Positions 1-9,160 of a stretch of 64,000 nt of DNA are shown piece by piece. Below the pieces are notes generated by a model. That model was not told the DNA's origin and did not search any database. It saw nothing but the letters and a program-made list of their open reading frames with translations. The DNA is from Lachnospiraceae bacterium (lineage in GTDB: Bacteria > Bacillota > Clostridia > Lachnospirales > Lachnospiraceae). The position numbers were made by a program, and so were the translations under genes. The first letter of the stretch is position 1. The number at the start of each line of letters is the position of its first letter. The stretch lies in the NCBI GenBank assembly GCA_022793195.1, contig JAAWCJ010000038.1, positions 1 through 64,000 on the forward strand. The letters are read 5' to 3'.

Positions 1-92
1 CCCCTTGAAGACGACGAGGTAGATAGGGCAGGAGTGGAAGTGCAGCAATGCATGGAGCTGACTGCTACTAATCGGTCGAGGGCTTATCCAGG
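1..92 (+). rRNA. 23S ribosomal RNA, 3' end (partial)
   Basis: The first bases match the conserved 3' end of bacterial 23S rRNA, including the segment around positions 55-80 that ends in the ACTAATCGGTCGAGGGCTT block. The 5' part lies outside the window. The mature 3' end is placed near 92 by eye, where similarity to the conserved end stops. A rho-independent terminator follows at about 253. Confidence 0.93.
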
Positions 93-252
93 TGGTGAGG
101 GTGTAAGGGTGTTGGTCAATGTGTAGTTTTGAAGGTATAGGCCTTCACGTACATAAGAGGTAAGAGAATACATAAGAATTTATAAAATACGAAAGTATAC
201 TTACAAAAGATATATACAAAAGATTAAAAAATGAAAATACAAAAGATAAAGT
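93..252 (+). other. rRNA operon 3' spacer, no 5S gene seen
   Basis: AT-rich spacer between the 23S 3' end and the terminator. I looked for the conserved 5S blocks (the CCCATCCCGAAC-type loop and GGAAGTTAAGC) here and in the next few hundred bases and found none. A short minus-strand reading frame crosses the spacer and terminator but has no ribosome binding site or recognisable product. Confidence 0.6.
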
Positions 253-282
253 AAAAGCTTCGGATTTTTCCGGAGCTTTTAT
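253..282 (+). terminator. Rho-independent terminator of the rRNA operon
   Basis: The stem AAAGCTtCGG / CCGgAGCTTT closes a short T-rich loop and is followed by TTTTATT. It is the first strong hairpin after the 23S end. Confidence 0.75.
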
Positions 283-422
283 TATGCGCACGGGGCAGAA
301 ATAAAGTTCGGCTTTCTTTTTCCAATCAGAAGTATTATAATTGTAGCGCGGATAACGGACAGACATGGCGGTGGACATACTGGCTATGGCAGAAAACCGG
401 ACGGGAGGAAAGGATAAAATCC

Positions 423-1073
423 ATGCATACAGATAAAAGACAGATAGTATGGGAACATCTGAAAAGGTTTATGGATGAAAGTGAATACATTCTGGTGGGT
501 ATCGGAGAAGAGTGGGAGTCAGAATCACCAGATATTTCTTTGAAAGAAGCATATGAAAAGTTGAAGCTTCTTGTCGGTGATAAAGACTATTTTTTGGTGA
601 CAACGGCTTTTGACGGTTTGATTCATGATATGGGGTTTGCGGCGGAGAGATTAGTGGCGCCTTGTGGTGACAGAAGCAGGCTGCAGTGTAGCGCTGCCTG
701 TACCGATCAGCTTTGGAGGCGGGGGAAGGAACCGTCAGACGGCCTTTGTCCTCATTGCAGAGCGCCGTTAACGGCCAATACAATAGAAACGAAACCCTAT
801 GTGGAGGCAGGCTATCTGCCTCAATGGGAAATTTACATGGGATGGCTGCAAAAAAGTGTCAACCGGAAACTTTTTATTCTGGAATTGGGTGTAGGTTTTC
901 GGACACCGACAGTGATACGCTGGCCCTTTGAAAAAACGGCATATCTGAATCAGAAATCTTCTTTTTGCCGGGTACATGAGAAACTGTCCCAGCTTCCCGA
1001 TAATTTGGGAGGGCGGGGAATATCTGTGGCAGAAAACAGTGTGGACTGGCTAATCAATGGAACTATTTTCTAA
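423..1073 (+). CDS. Sirtuin-like protein (SirTM-type fold, N-terminal NAD motif degenerate)
   Basis: 216 aa behind an AGGAAAGG ribosome binding site. The middle (VTTAFDG near 60, GDRSRLQCS near 83-91) and the C-terminal ELGVGFRTP near 156 resemble sirtuins of the macrodomain-linked SirTM type. Cysteines near 82, 90, 94 and the CPHC pair near 110-113 look like the zinc-binding set. The usual N-terminal GAGxS NAD-binding motif is not visible (VGIGEEW instead). The position of the catalytic His (Gln in SirTM) seems to be Cys. No macrodomain or lipoylation partner lies next to it. The family call is by recalled motif similarity; activity is uncertain. The stop is 10 nt before the MATE start, so the two genes are probably co-transcribed. 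Confidence 0.55.
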   Translation: MHTDKRQIVWEHLKRFMDESEYILVGIGEEWESESPDISLKEAYEKLKLLVGDKDYFLVTTAFDGLIHDMGFAAERLVAPCGDRSRLQCSAACTDQLWRRGKEPSDGLCPHCRAPLTANTIETKPYVEAGYLPQWEIYMGWLQKSVNRKLFILELGVGFRTPTVIRWPFEKTAYLNQKSSFCRVHEKLSQLPDNLGGRGISVAENSVDWLINGTIF

Positions 1074-1083
1074 AGGGGAAAAA

Positions 1084-2439
1084 ATGAAGAGATACGAAAT
1101 GGATATGTGCAGCGGCCCTCTGTTTGGAAAGTTGGTCCGCTTTTTGGTGCCGTTAATTTTATCAGGTGTGTTGCAGCTGGCTTTTAATGCGGCAGATATG
1201 ATTGTGGTGGGGCGTTTTACAGGCAGTGAGGCATTGGCTGCAGTGGGGGCCACTACCTTTTTGATCAATTTGCAGGTGAATTTGTTCATTGGGATTTCCG
1301 TGGGGGCTAATGTCATAGCTGCCAGGTATTTTGGAGCAAAAAGCGACAAAGATATTTTTGAAACTGTCCACACGGCAGTTTTAATGGCAGTCATCGGAGG
1401 CATACTGATGATTCTGGTGGGGAATCTTGTGGCAAAGCCGGTTCTCGGATGGATGGGGACCCCGGATGATGTCATTGAAGGTGCAGTGCTCTATATCAGA
1501 ATTTATTTTTGCGGGATGCCCGCCCTTATGCTATATAATTTTGGAGCGGCCCTTCTCAGGGCAGTGGGAGATACAAAAAGACCCTTATATTTTTTGACTT
1601 TTGCCGGTGTTGTCAATGTGTGTTTTAATTTGTTTTTTGTGGTTATTCTACATATGGGAGTGGCCGGCGTGGCTTTGGCAACTGTGATTTCCCAGGTGAT
1701 ATCAGCGGCTTTGGTGCTTTATTGCCTGTGTCGGAGTGAGGGCGTATACAGGCTTTATTTTCAAAAGTTACATATTTACACGGATAAATTATGGGCGATT
1801 TTAAAAGTAGGCTTGTCGGCAGGCTTTCAAAGTGTGCTTTTTAATGTTGCCAATATTATGGTGCAGTCATCGGTCAACACCTTTGGTTCCCTGGTAATGG
1901 CAGGAAATACGGCGGCCAACAATATTGAAGGGTTTGTCTATGTGACAATCAGTTCCACCAGCCAGGCTTCCATCAGTTTCATCAGTCAGAACATGGGTGC
2001 GAAACAGTATAAACGTGTTAAGACTGTTTTTAAAGAGTGTATTCTGATTACTGCCGTGGTGGCTGGAGGCTTGGGGACAGCAGCCTATGTGTTTTCCCCC
2101 TGGCTTCTGAGGCTCTATACTTCAGACCCGCGGGTAATTGCTTATGGTATTACCAGGTTGGGGGTAGTAGCACTTTCTTATGGACTCAATGGCGTCCAGG
2201 ATGTGATGGCTTCCAGCTTCCGGGGGATGGGCTCTCCGGTTATGCCTATGATAGTATCTCTGACAGGAATCTGTTTTACCAGGATTTTCTGGGTGCTTGT
2301 TGTTTTTCCCATTTGGCATACCAGGAGCGTACTTTATATGGCTTATCCTGTCTCCTGGGGGGTGACCATTATGATGAACCTGGTGTGTTATTTTGTTATT
2401 AAGAAAAAATGGCTGGATCCTTATATTGTCAAAGCTTAA
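1084..2439 (+). CDS. MATE family multidrug/sodium antiporter
   Basis: 451 aa from the ATG at 1084, chosen over an in-frame ATG at 1057 because AAAGGGGAAA lies just before it. The protein has twelve predicted membrane segments in two homologous halves and the MATE N-terminal pattern (PLILSGVLQLAFNAADMIVV, then GRFTGSEALAAVG). It exports cationic or organic substrates in exchange for Na+ or H+; the substrate cannot be read from sequence. It is a close paralog of the gene at 9161, sharing the MDMCSGP.FGK start and most of the body. Confidence 0.9.
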   Translation: MKRYEMDMCSGPLFGKLVRFLVPLILSGVLQLAFNAADMIVVGRFTGSEALAAVGATTFLINLQVNLFIGISVGANVIAARYFGAKSDKDIFETVHTAVLMAVIGGILMILVGNLVAKPVLGWMGTPDDVIEGAVLYIRIYFCGMPALMLYNFGAALLRAVGDTKRPLYFLTFAGVVNVCFNLFFVVILHMGVAGVALATVISQVISAALVLYCLCRSEGVYRLYFQKLHIYTDKLWAILKVGLSAGFQSVLFNVANIMVQSSVNTFGSLVMAGNTAANNIEGFVYVTISSTSQASISFISQNMGAKQYKRVKTVFKECILITAVVAGGLGTAAYVFSPWLLRLYTSDPRVIAYGITRLGVVALSYGLNGVQDVMASSFRGMGSPVMPMIVSLTGICFTRIFWVLVVFPIWHTRSVLYMAYPVSWGVTIMMNLVCYFVIKKKWLDPYIVKA

Positions 2440-2493
2440 AAAAATTCTGCTTAAAAAGCTCTTTTTTCTTAAGAAAATCGGCGGATTCTTCTA

Positions 2494-2522
2494 TTGTATG
2501 GTGAGACTGACTGTGATAAAAT
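2494..2522 (+). promoter_or_regulatory. Predicted sigma-A promoter of hisHF
   Basis: TTGTAT (2494-2499), a 17-bp spacer and TAAAAT (2517-2522), 43 bp before the hisH ATG. Predicted from sequence only. Confidence 0.5.
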
Positions 2523-2565
2523 AGTTCATAGCTTTGATATTTGAGAGGATACGGGGATAAAATTT

Positions 2566-3174
2566 ATGATAGCGATTATTGATTATGATGCGGGAAATTT
2601 AAAAAGTGTGGAAAAAGCGCTGGATTTCCTTGGAGAAAAAACCTGCATTACCAGAAACCCGGATGAAATCCTGGCGGCGGATAAAGTGATACTTCCCGGT
2701 GTGGGGAGTTTTGGAGATGCCATGGGAAAGCTTCATCAGTACGGGCTTTGTGAAGTGATTCATCAGGTGACGGACCGCCGGATTCCTTTTCTTGGAATCT
2801 GCCTGGGGTTACAGCTTCTTTTCGCAGGAAGTGAGGAGTCGCCCGGGGTTCCGGGTCTTGGAATTTTGCCGGGAGAAATCGTGCGGATTCCGGATGCCCC
2901 CGGCCTTAAAATCCCCCATATCGGCTGGAATTCCCTGGAGATAAAAGAGGGTACAAGGTTGTTTAAAGGAATTGGGGATGGCTCTTATGTATATTTTGTC
3001 CATTCGTATTATCTGAAGGCACAGGAAGCAGATATGGTGGCAGCCACGACGCAATATGGTACTTGCATCCATGCCGCCGTGGAGCGTGAAAATGTGTTTG
3101 CCTGCCAGTTTCACCCGGAAAAAAGCAGTAGCATAGGGCTTCAGATTCTTAAAAATTTTGCTGAGATTTCTTAG
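2566..3174 (+). CDS. hisH: Imidazole glycerol phosphate synthase, glutamine amidotransferase subunit
   Basis: 202 aa, the normal HisH length. It is a class I glutamine amidotransferase with the nucleophile Cys79 in [10 protein letters not shown], the oxyanion region GVGSFGD (45-51), and the catalytic pair His183/Glu185 in QFHPEKS. It supplies ammonia to HisF for the fifth step of histidine synthesis, which also yields AICAR. hisF follows 17 nt downstream. The other histidine genes are not adjacent; a HisA-type gene lies far away at 45390. Confidence 0.97.
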   Translation: MIAIIDYDAGNLKSVEKALDFLGEKTCITRNPDEILAADKVILPGVGSFGDAMGKLHQYGLCEVIHQVTDRRIPFLGICLGLQLLFAGSEESPGVPGLGILPGEIVRIPDAPGLKIPHIGWNSLEIKEGTRLFKGIGDGSYVYFVHSYYLKAQEADMVAATTQYGTCIHAAVERENVFACQFHPEKSSSIGLQILKNFAEIS

Positions 3175-3191
3175 AGGACAGGAGGAGACAG

Positions 3192-3953
3192 ATGTTTACG
3201 AAACGAATTATCCCCTGTCTGGATGTCCATGGCGGACGGGTGGTCAAAGGGGTCAATTTTGTCAATTTAAGGGATGCGGGAGATCCTGTGGAAATTGCGG
3301 CTGCCTATGATAAGGCTGGGGCGGATGAAGTGGTTTTTCTTGATATTACAGCGTCTTCCGATGCCAGAAATACAGTGGTGGACATGGTACGCAGGGTGGC
3401 GGAAAAGGTATTTATCCCTTTCACTGTGGGCGGAGGGATCCGTACGGTGGAAGATTTTAAGGCGCTCCTCAGAGAGGGGGCTGATAAAATTTCCGTCAAT
3501 TCTGCCGCCATTGCGAACCCTTCCCTGATTTCCCAGGCGGCTGATAAGTTTGGAAGCCAGTGTGTGGTGGTTGCCATTGATGCAAAGCGCAGGGCGGATG
3601 GTTCCGGATGGAATATTTATAAAAACGGCGGTCGCATTGATACGGGAATTGATGCTGTCTGGTGGGCTATGGAAGCGGACAGGCTGGGGGCGGGTGAAAT
3701 CCTCCTTACCAGTATGGACTGCGATGGAACAAAGGCAGGTTATGACAATGAGCTGACAGCCATGGTGGCGGACAATGTTTCCATACCGGTGATTGCCTCA
3801 GGCGGAGCGGGACGTATGGAGCATTTTTATGATACCCTTACAAAAGGAAAAGCGGATGCGGCGCTGGCGGCGTCCCTGTTCCATTATAAGGAGATGGAAA
3901 TTAGGGAACTGAAAGATTATCTGGCAGGGCGGGGGATTTCCGTCCGGCTGTAA
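3192..3953 (+). CDS. hisF: Imidazole glycerol phosphate synthase, cyclase subunit
   Basis: 253 aa TIM barrel. The catalytic aspartates are visible in the first strand ([12 protein letters not shown], Asp11) and in VVAIDAK near residue 130, and phosphate-binding loops are seen at VGGGIR and ASGGAG. With HisH it forms the cyclase-amidotransferase complex converting PRFAR to imidazole glycerol phosphate and AICAR. A GGAGGAGA ribosome binding site precedes the ATG. ung starts 20 nt downstream, so transcription probably continues. Confidence 0.97.
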   Translation: MFTKRIIPCLDVHGGRVVKGVNFVNLRDAGDPVEIAAAYDKAGADEVVFLDITASSDARNTVVDMVRRVAEKVFIPFTVGGGIRTVEDFKALLREGADKISVNSAAIANPSLISQAADKFGSQCVVVAIDAKRRADGSGWNIYKNGGRIDTGIDAVWWAMEADRLGAGEILLTSMDCDGTKAGYDNELTAMVADNVSIPVIASGGAGRMEHFYDTLTKGKADAALAASLFHYKEMEIRELKDYLAGRGISVRL

Positions 3954-3973
3954 AAAGGACAAAAGGTGAGAGC

Positions 3974-4660
3974 ATGGGGGCTATTTCCAATGACTGGCTG
4001 GAGCCGCTTTCGGCGGAATTTAAAAAACCATATTATGCCAGGTTATATAAAACGGTAAAAGAGGAATATAATACTAGACAGATATTTCCAGAGGCGAAAG
4101 ATATATTTTCGGCATTTGAGCTGACGCCCCTCCATAAGGTAAAAGTGGTGATTCTGGGACAGGATCCTTATCATAATGTGGGGCAGGCCCATGGACTTTG
4201 TTTTTCGGTGAAGCCGGGAGTGGGAATTCCGCCGTCTCTTGTAAATATTTATCAGGAGCTTCATGACGACTTGGGCTGCTATATTCCCAATCATGGATAT
4301 TTGACAAAATGGGCGGAGCAGGGTGTGCTGCTCCTCAACACTGTGCTGACGGTGCGCGCCCATGCGGCCAATTCCCACCGGGGAATTGGCTGGGAGGAGT
4401 TTACGGATGCTGCTATAAAGGCACTTGATGAGCTGGATCATCCCATTGTCTTTATTTTATGGGGACGTCCTGCCCAGAGTAAGAAAGCGATGCTTCACAA
4501 CAGGAATCATCTGATCCTGGAAGCGCCTCATCCCAGCCCCCTTTCTGCATCCCGGGGTTTTTTTGGAAGTCGCCCTTTCAGCAAAGCCAATGAGTTCCTG
4601 AAGGCCCATGGCGTAGAGCCGGTGGATTGGCAGATTGAGGATATTGGGGAGGGAGTATGA
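3974..4660 (+). CDS. ung: Uracil-DNA glycosylase, family 1
   Basis: 228 aa. The water-activating motif GQDPYH lies near residue 63 and the DNA-intercalation motif HPSPLSA near 187. A uracil-pocket pattern (GLCFSV) also fits family 1. The enzyme removes uracil from DNA to start base-excision repair. Its stop overlaps the uppP start in an ATGA arrangement, which suggests translational coupling. The start is the ATG after AAAGGTGAGAG. Confidence 0.97.
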   Translation: MGAISNDWLEPLSAEFKKPYYARLYKTVKEEYNTRQIFPEAKDIFSAFELTPLHKVKVVILGQDPYHNVGQAHGLCFSVKPGVGIPPSLVNIYQELHDDLGCYIPNHGYLTKWAEQGVLLLNTVLTVRAHAANSHRGIGWEEFTDAAIKALDELDHPIVFILWGRPAQSKKAMLHNRNHLILEAPHPSPLSASRGFFGSRPFSKANEFLKAHGVEPVDWQIEDIGEGV

Positions 4661-5493
4661 GCATTTTAGAGTTTATTAAGGTTCTTGTTTTCGGCATTGT
4701 GGAGGGAATTACAGAATGGCTTCCAATCAGCAGTACCGGGCACATGATACTTTTGGAGGATCTTCTTCCTCTCGATGTGACGCCGGAATTTATGGAGATG
4801 TTCCGGGTGGTGATTCAGCTTGGCGCTATTTTGGCGGTATGCCTGCTCTTTTTCCGAAAGCTGAACCCTTTTTCTCCCAAAAAGAATGTCCGCCAGAAGA
4901 GGCAGACATGGAAGCTTTGGGGGAAAGTGATTGTGGGCTGTATCCCGGCGGGAATTCTGGGGGTTTTGTTCAACGACTGGTTTGACGAAAATTTTTATAA
5001 CAGCTATGTGGTGGCGGCAACGCTGATTATTTATGGTATTTTGTTTATCCTTCTGGAATGGAGAAATAAGCGCCGATATTTTTCTGTGGAGCGCCTTCCT
5101 CAGCTTACCTATGGAGATGCATTGATTGTCGGACTTTTTCAGGTGCTTTCTCTGGTTCCGGGAACTTCCCGCTCAGGCTCGACCATTTTGGGAGCCATGC
5201 TCATCGGTATTTCAAGGCCCATTGCAGCGGAGTTTTCGTTTTTCATGTCCATTCCGGTTATGTTTGGGGCCAGTTTCCTGAAGCTTATTAAATTTGGTTT
5301 TGATTATACGGGGACAGAGGTGGCGGTGCTGCTTACCGGTATGATATCCGCTTTTTTAGTTTCTGTGTTTGCAATTCGATTCCTGATGGGATATATCAGG
5401 AAAAAAGATTTTACTGCTTTTGGTGTTTACCGGATCGTGCTTGGCGTCCTGGTGCTTTTGTACTTTTTTGTAAAGGGACAGATGGCAGCGTAA
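4657..5493 (+). CDS. uppP: Undecaprenyl-diphosphatase (UppP/BacA)
   Basis: 278 aa integral membrane protein with the two family signatures [14 protein letters not shown] (near 17-30) and PGTSRSGST (near 167-175), which carry the catalytic Glu, His and Arg residues. It recycles undecaprenyl pyrophosphate to the lipid carrier used for peptidoglycan and wall polymers, and gives bacitracin tolerance in other species. It overlaps ung by 4 nt, and an LTA-synthase-like gene follows 30 nt later. Confidence 0.96.
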   Translation: MSILEFIKVLVFGIVEGITEWLPISSTGHMILLEDLLPLDVTPEFMEMFRVVIQLGAILAVCLLFFRKLNPFSPKKNVRQKRQTWKLWGKVIVGCIPAGILGVLFNDWFDENFYNSYVVAATLIIYGILFILLEWRNKRRYFSVERLPQLTYGDALIVGLFQVLSLVPGTSRSGSTILGAMLIGISRPIAAEFSFFMSIPVMFGASFLKLIKFGFDYTGTEVAVLLTGMISAFLVSVFAIRFLMGYIRKKDFTAFGVYRIVLGVLVLLYFFVKGQMAA

Positions 5494-5523
5494 TTTGTTG
5501 AGAAAGACTTAAGGAGTAATGTT

Positions 5524-7917
5524 ATGGCAGAAATCAGACAAAACCGGCGTAGGCCGGGAACGGGGGGATACAGGGAGCAAGAAGGGGCTTCGGCAGGCAA
5601 TGGGTACAAAAGGGCAGATAATGGTTCCTTACGGGGAAGTGGATATGAGCGGACCGGACAGTTTTCCAGGCAGACGGATTATTATAAAGATTTAGAAGAG
5701 GATACGATGCCCTGGAGTGAGTTCGATACGGACGAAGAAGAGTTTGTACAAAGGAGGAGGCCGAAGCGTAAGAAACAAAAAGGGGTTTTAGGGCTGCTTT
5801 CTGCTTTGGGGCCGATTCTTTATTTCCCAATGATGATTTTTTATCTGGAGTTTGCTTTCCACATTTATATGGGAGAGGGTATCCGATATCTTCCTGTATG
5901 GCTGTTTTTTTCAGTGTCCATGGGATTTTTTCTTTCTCTGTTTACCATCAATTTCAGCTTTCGGGCCAACCGGATCATCACGTACATTCTTACGTTCCTG
6001 GTGAGCCTGGTCTATATGATTGAGATGATGACAAAGAAGATTCTGGCCACCTATTATCAGTTGTTCAGCATTGCAAAAACGGCGGCAGGGAACAAACTGA
6101 CAGACTACATGGATTCCATCATTAAGGGAATCATGGGAAATCTGTTTGGGCTTCTTTTGATGCTTCTTCCTGTTATTTTTATTTTTACCGTTGGACGGAA
6201 TTTCTACAATTTTAAAAGGAAGTGGATTGGTCTTTCAGGCGTAGTGGCGGGAGCTGTGGTGGTGACACATTTGTTGGGGCTTTTGGTGGTTCATCTGCCC
6301 TGGAAGGGCGATTATACGCCAGGCGCGTTATACGGGATCGATACCAACGCAGATGACCAGGTAAAACAGCTGGGTGTTGCAACGATGCTGCGGCTGGATT
6401 TGAAACATACCATTTTTGGTGTCAAAGTGAAGCGGGATGATGATTTTACTAATCCTACTTTTGCGGCGGAAACAAATCCGGCGATGGAACCCACAGGGGA
6501 AAGCAGCGCCAATGTGAATGTGAATCTTCCGGATCAGCAGACGGGGCTTTTCACCAATACGGATACGTCCCCCAATGTGATGAATGTGGATCTGGAAACA
6601 CTGGCGGCCAATGCCCCCGATGAGGATCTGGCGTGGCTGTGTAAATATTTCAACAGCCAGACGCCCACCAATAAGAATCAATATACAGGGGCCTTCAAAG
6701 ATTATAATGTGATTTTTATCACAGCGGAGGGGTTGACAGGCTATGGAATCAGTGAAGAATTGACGCCGACTCTCTGGAAGCTGTCCCATGAGGGGTTTGT
6801 ATTCAATAATTTCTATACGGCTCTTCATTTTACCAGTACTGCCGGCGGGGAGTGCCAGAATATGCTGGGGCTTTATCCGAAAAATGGTGGCGAGATCATT
6901 ACTCAGGACAGCGGGGCAAAAGGGACCAACTGGTATTTCAACCTGGCCCAGCAGCTGAACCGGGCGGGGTACGTTTCCGCGGGCTACCATGCCAACGGGG
7001 ATATGTATAAGCGCCAGGCATGCCATACCAATATGGGGTACAAATGGAGCCAGGAGGAAAGCGGCTTTGAGCTGGAATGGGATGCTGCCCAAAACAAGGC
7101 CATGTGGCCCCAGTCGGATCTCTATACCATTGAGCAGACCATTGACCAGTATATAAACAGCGATAAACCCTTTAACGTTTATTATCTGACCATCAGCGGT
7201 CATATGCAGTATGGATTTGAAGGAAACGCCATGGCCAGAAAGAACCGGGATGCGGTCAGCAACACACCATATACGGAGCTTACCCAGGGATATCTGGCTA
7301 CCTGCATTGAGCTTGATAAATCAATGGAGTATCTGCTTAAACGGCTGGAGGAGGCAGGGATTGCCGACAAGACTCTGATCGTGCTGGCTCCTGACCACAT
7401 CCCCTATTTCAATATTGCCAATATAGAAGAACTGGCCGGAAAAAGTTTTGTGGACGGAGATACCGCTGCTTTGGCGGACGCCCTCAATGAGTCTATGATC
7501 AGTGATTATAATCTGTACAAGAATACGCTGATCATGTGGAGCGGCAGTATGAAGGAACCGGTGCAGGTAGACAAGGTATGCTGCCAGGTGGATATCCTTC
7601 CTACAGTGTCGAATCTTTTAGGCCTGGAATATGATTCCAGGATGTTGTCCGGCACAGATATTCTGTCGGATTCGGCAGGGCTGGTGGCTTTCAATTCCGG
7701 CTGCTGGCTCAGCGACGCGGGATATTATGACCGATATGAAGAGACCTTCACTCCTGCCGCAGGTGTATCCATGACGCCTCAGGAACAGGAGGATTATGTG
7801 GCGGCCATGCGCAAGCAAGTGGCCAACCGGAGGGCAATCGCGGAGATCTGCCTGAAGGACGATGCATATGAATATATTTTCCCGGGGACTAAAAACAGTT
7901 CCAGCTTTTCACCATAA
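5524..7917 (+). CDS. LTA synthase-like membrane sulfatase (phosphoglycerol transferase family)
   Basis: 797 aa. A charged cytoplasmic region (1-85) precedes about five membrane segments (85-270), an extracellular linker rich in Asn and Thr (270-370), and a sulfatase-fold domain (about 390-740). Metal and catalytic residues fit the LtaS type: Glu in ITAEG, a Thr in the FTSTAGGE region as nucleophile, and Asp-His in APDHIPYF. Such enzymes transfer glycerol phosphate from phosphatidylglycerol to a surface polymer. It follows uppP, so it belongs to an envelope group. The long acidic, basic-patched N-terminus is larger than in staphylococcal LtaS. The exact polymer is unknown. Confidence 0.85.
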   Translation: MAEIRQNRRRPGTGGYREQEGASAGNGYKRADNGSLRGSGYERTGQFSRQTDYYKDLEEDTMPWSEFDTDEEEFVQRRRPKRKKQKGVLGLLSALGPILYFPMMIFYLEFAFHIYMGEGIRYLPVWLFFSVSMGFFLSLFTINFSFRANRIITYILTFLVSLVYMIEMMTKKILATYYQLFSIAKTAAGNKLTDYMDSIIKGIMGNLFGLLLMLLPVIFIFTVGRNFYNFKRKWIGLSGVVAGAVVVTHLLGLLVVHLPWKGDYTPGALYGIDTNADDQVKQLGVATMLRLDLKHTIFGVKVKRDDDFTNPTFAAETNPAMEPTGESSANVNVNLPDQQTGLFTNTDTSPNVMNVDLETLAANAPDEDLAWLCKYFNSQTPTNKNQYTGAFKDYNVIFITAEGLTGYGISEELTPTLWKLSHEGFVFNNFYTALHFTSTAGGECQNMLGLYPKNGGEIITQDSGAKGTNWYFNLAQQLNRAGYVSAGYHANGDMYKRQACHTNMGYKWSQEESGFELEWDAAQNKAMWPQSDLYTIEQTIDQYINSDKPFNVYYLTISGHMQYGFEGNAMARKNRDAVSNTPYTELTQGYLATCIELDKSMEYLLKRLEEAGIADKTLIVLAPDHIPYFNIANIEELAGKSFVDGDTAALADALNESMISDYNLYKNTLIMWSGSMKEPVQVDKVCCQVDILPTVSNLLGLEYDSRMLSGTDILSDSAGLVAFNSGCWLSDAGYYDRYEETFTPAAGVSMTPQEQEDYVAAMRKQVANRRAIAEICLKDDAYEYIFPGTKNSSSFSP

Positions 7918-7921
7918 CAGA

Positions 7922-8002
7922 CAGGAAGCTCCTGGTGTTTTTTCCGTTTGAATACGTTTTCGTTCCGGAAAATGTACCGGAAAGAACGCCAGGAGCTTCC
8001 TG
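7922..8002. repeat. Long inverted repeat (about 25-bp stem), probable terminator
   Basis: CAGGAAGCTCCTGG (7922-7935) is exactly complementary to 7989-8002. With G-U pairs the stem extends to about 25 bp (7922-7946 with 7978-8002) around a 31-nt loop. It starts 5 bp after the sulfatase stop, so it probably ends that transcript or protects its 3' end. No strong T run follows the right arm. Confidence 0.7.
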
Positions 8003-8071
8003 CGCTGTTATACGTAAAGTACTCAACTAAAGATGCCGGGAGGGCGGCTTATCGTACAAAGGAGAAATTAT

Positions 8072-9065
8072 ATGAATGATCTGGGGGATGTGAGGGAAAG
8101 AATTCTGTGGGTTGATGCGGCAAAGGGAATTGGTATAGCGATGGTGGTCTTTTCCCATCTGACAGAACCGGGGCAAGGAAGCAGGACTTTTGTGTTTTCG
8201 TTCCATATGCCTCTTTTCTTTTTCCTGTCGGGTGTGGTGTTTTCCACAATAAACCCGGGGGGGGGTATTTTTAAAAAAGAGGCTGAAACGTCTCTATTTC
8301 CCATATCTTGTATTTCTTATGTTTGATTGCTTTCTGAGCCGTGTGATTCCACTGGGATTTAATATTCAGGCATGGAAAGCCGCCTTTTTTCTATTGTTAA
8401 AAAATAGCGTTGGTTTGAATTTAAAGGATTTGATTAATCAGCCCCTTTGGTTTTTGGGAACACTGTTTTTCATGGAAATCCTTTTTTATTTTGTTATAAA
8501 GCTGGGAAAAAGGCCTCTATATGCATTGATACCGTTATCAGTATTTTTTTCTGTTTTTATAAACAGGAATTCTATTTTTTGCTTGAGTTATATTGTTCAT
8601 GTGGCAGCCTTTTTTCTATCTGGTTATGTGCTGAAAGGGTTTATGAATAAAGAGGGGGTATTTCGTCATGTGAAAGTCGGTAGGGCGCTGGCGGTTATTG
8701 CCTGTATTTGCCTGGCTTTTAGTAGCGTCGGAAACGTCTGTGTCGATATACAGTGGTTTTACTATGGAAAACTTTGGCTTTATTACCTGAATGGTTTTTT
8801 GGGGATTTTTGTTATGATTTTTCTGGCGGAATTTTTATCCGAAAACCGCCTGTTGAGATATCTGGGGAGGCATACTATGCCGATTTTGTGTATACATTAT
8901 TTTATTACCAGGAAATGTTATCCTATGATTTTCCGTTCACTGGGGCTGGAGCGGTATCTTTACCGGATTGGGACAGAATTTGTGTTGACGTTGATTACGC
9001 TTTTGATTTTGTCTGGTCTGATTAAATTTGGCGCGCTCTTCTTCCAAAAATTTTGTGCAGTTTAG
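8072..9065 (+). pseudogene. Acyltransferase 3 family membrane protein, frameshifted at a G9 run (possibly phase-variable)
   Basis: The ATG at 8072 (after AAAGGAG) opens an acyltransferase-3-like N-terminus (RILWVDAAKGIGI, then SHLTEPG and FFFLSGVVFS) that shifts frame after 8265 and stops near 8326. The rest continues in the next frame to 9065 with several membrane helices. Deleting one G from the nine-G run at 8257-8265 joins the frames and gives a natural junction (KKRLKRLYFPYLVF), for about 330 aa, normal for O-acetyltransferases acting on surface glycans. It may be a broken gene, a phase-variable gene switched by the homopolymer, or a sequencing error. The catalytic His (FSHL) is present. 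Confidence 0.75.
8257..8265 (+). repeat. Homopolymer run of nine G inside the acyltransferase gene
   Basis: Nine consecutive G follow CCC within codons 62-65. The run sits exactly where the frame is lost. Eight (or eleven) G would restore one open frame. Such tracts change length by slipped-strand mispairing. Confidence 0.9.
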
Positions 9066-9068
9066 CGA

Positions 9069-9096
9069 TTGTATTTCCAAAGAAGGTTGCTATAAT
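9069..9096 (+). promoter_or_regulatory. Predicted promoter of the second MATE gene
   Basis: TTGTAT (9069-9074), 16-bp spacer, TATAAT (9091-9096). Located 65 bp before the MATE ATG. Confidence 0.55.
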
Positions 9097-9160
9097 AGAG
9101 AGGATGTAATTGAGGGTAGGAACAAAAATACGGTTGAAAAACCTTCTTTGTGAGGAGAAA

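Noticed and set aside
145-378. 77-residue minus-strand frame behind the 23S end
   Set aside because: It runs through the rRNA terminator, has no ribosome site and is rich in Phe and Tyr as expected from AT-rich spacer.
6328-7203. 291-residue minus-strand frame opposite the LTA-synthase-like gene
   Set aside because: Antisense shadow; the plus-strand frame has sulfatase motifs and membrane helices.
8319-9065. Second half of the acyltransferase as an independent gene
   Set aside because: The ATG at 8319 has no ribosome binding site and lies in mid-domain. The upstream half supplies the missing N-terminus once the G run is corrected.
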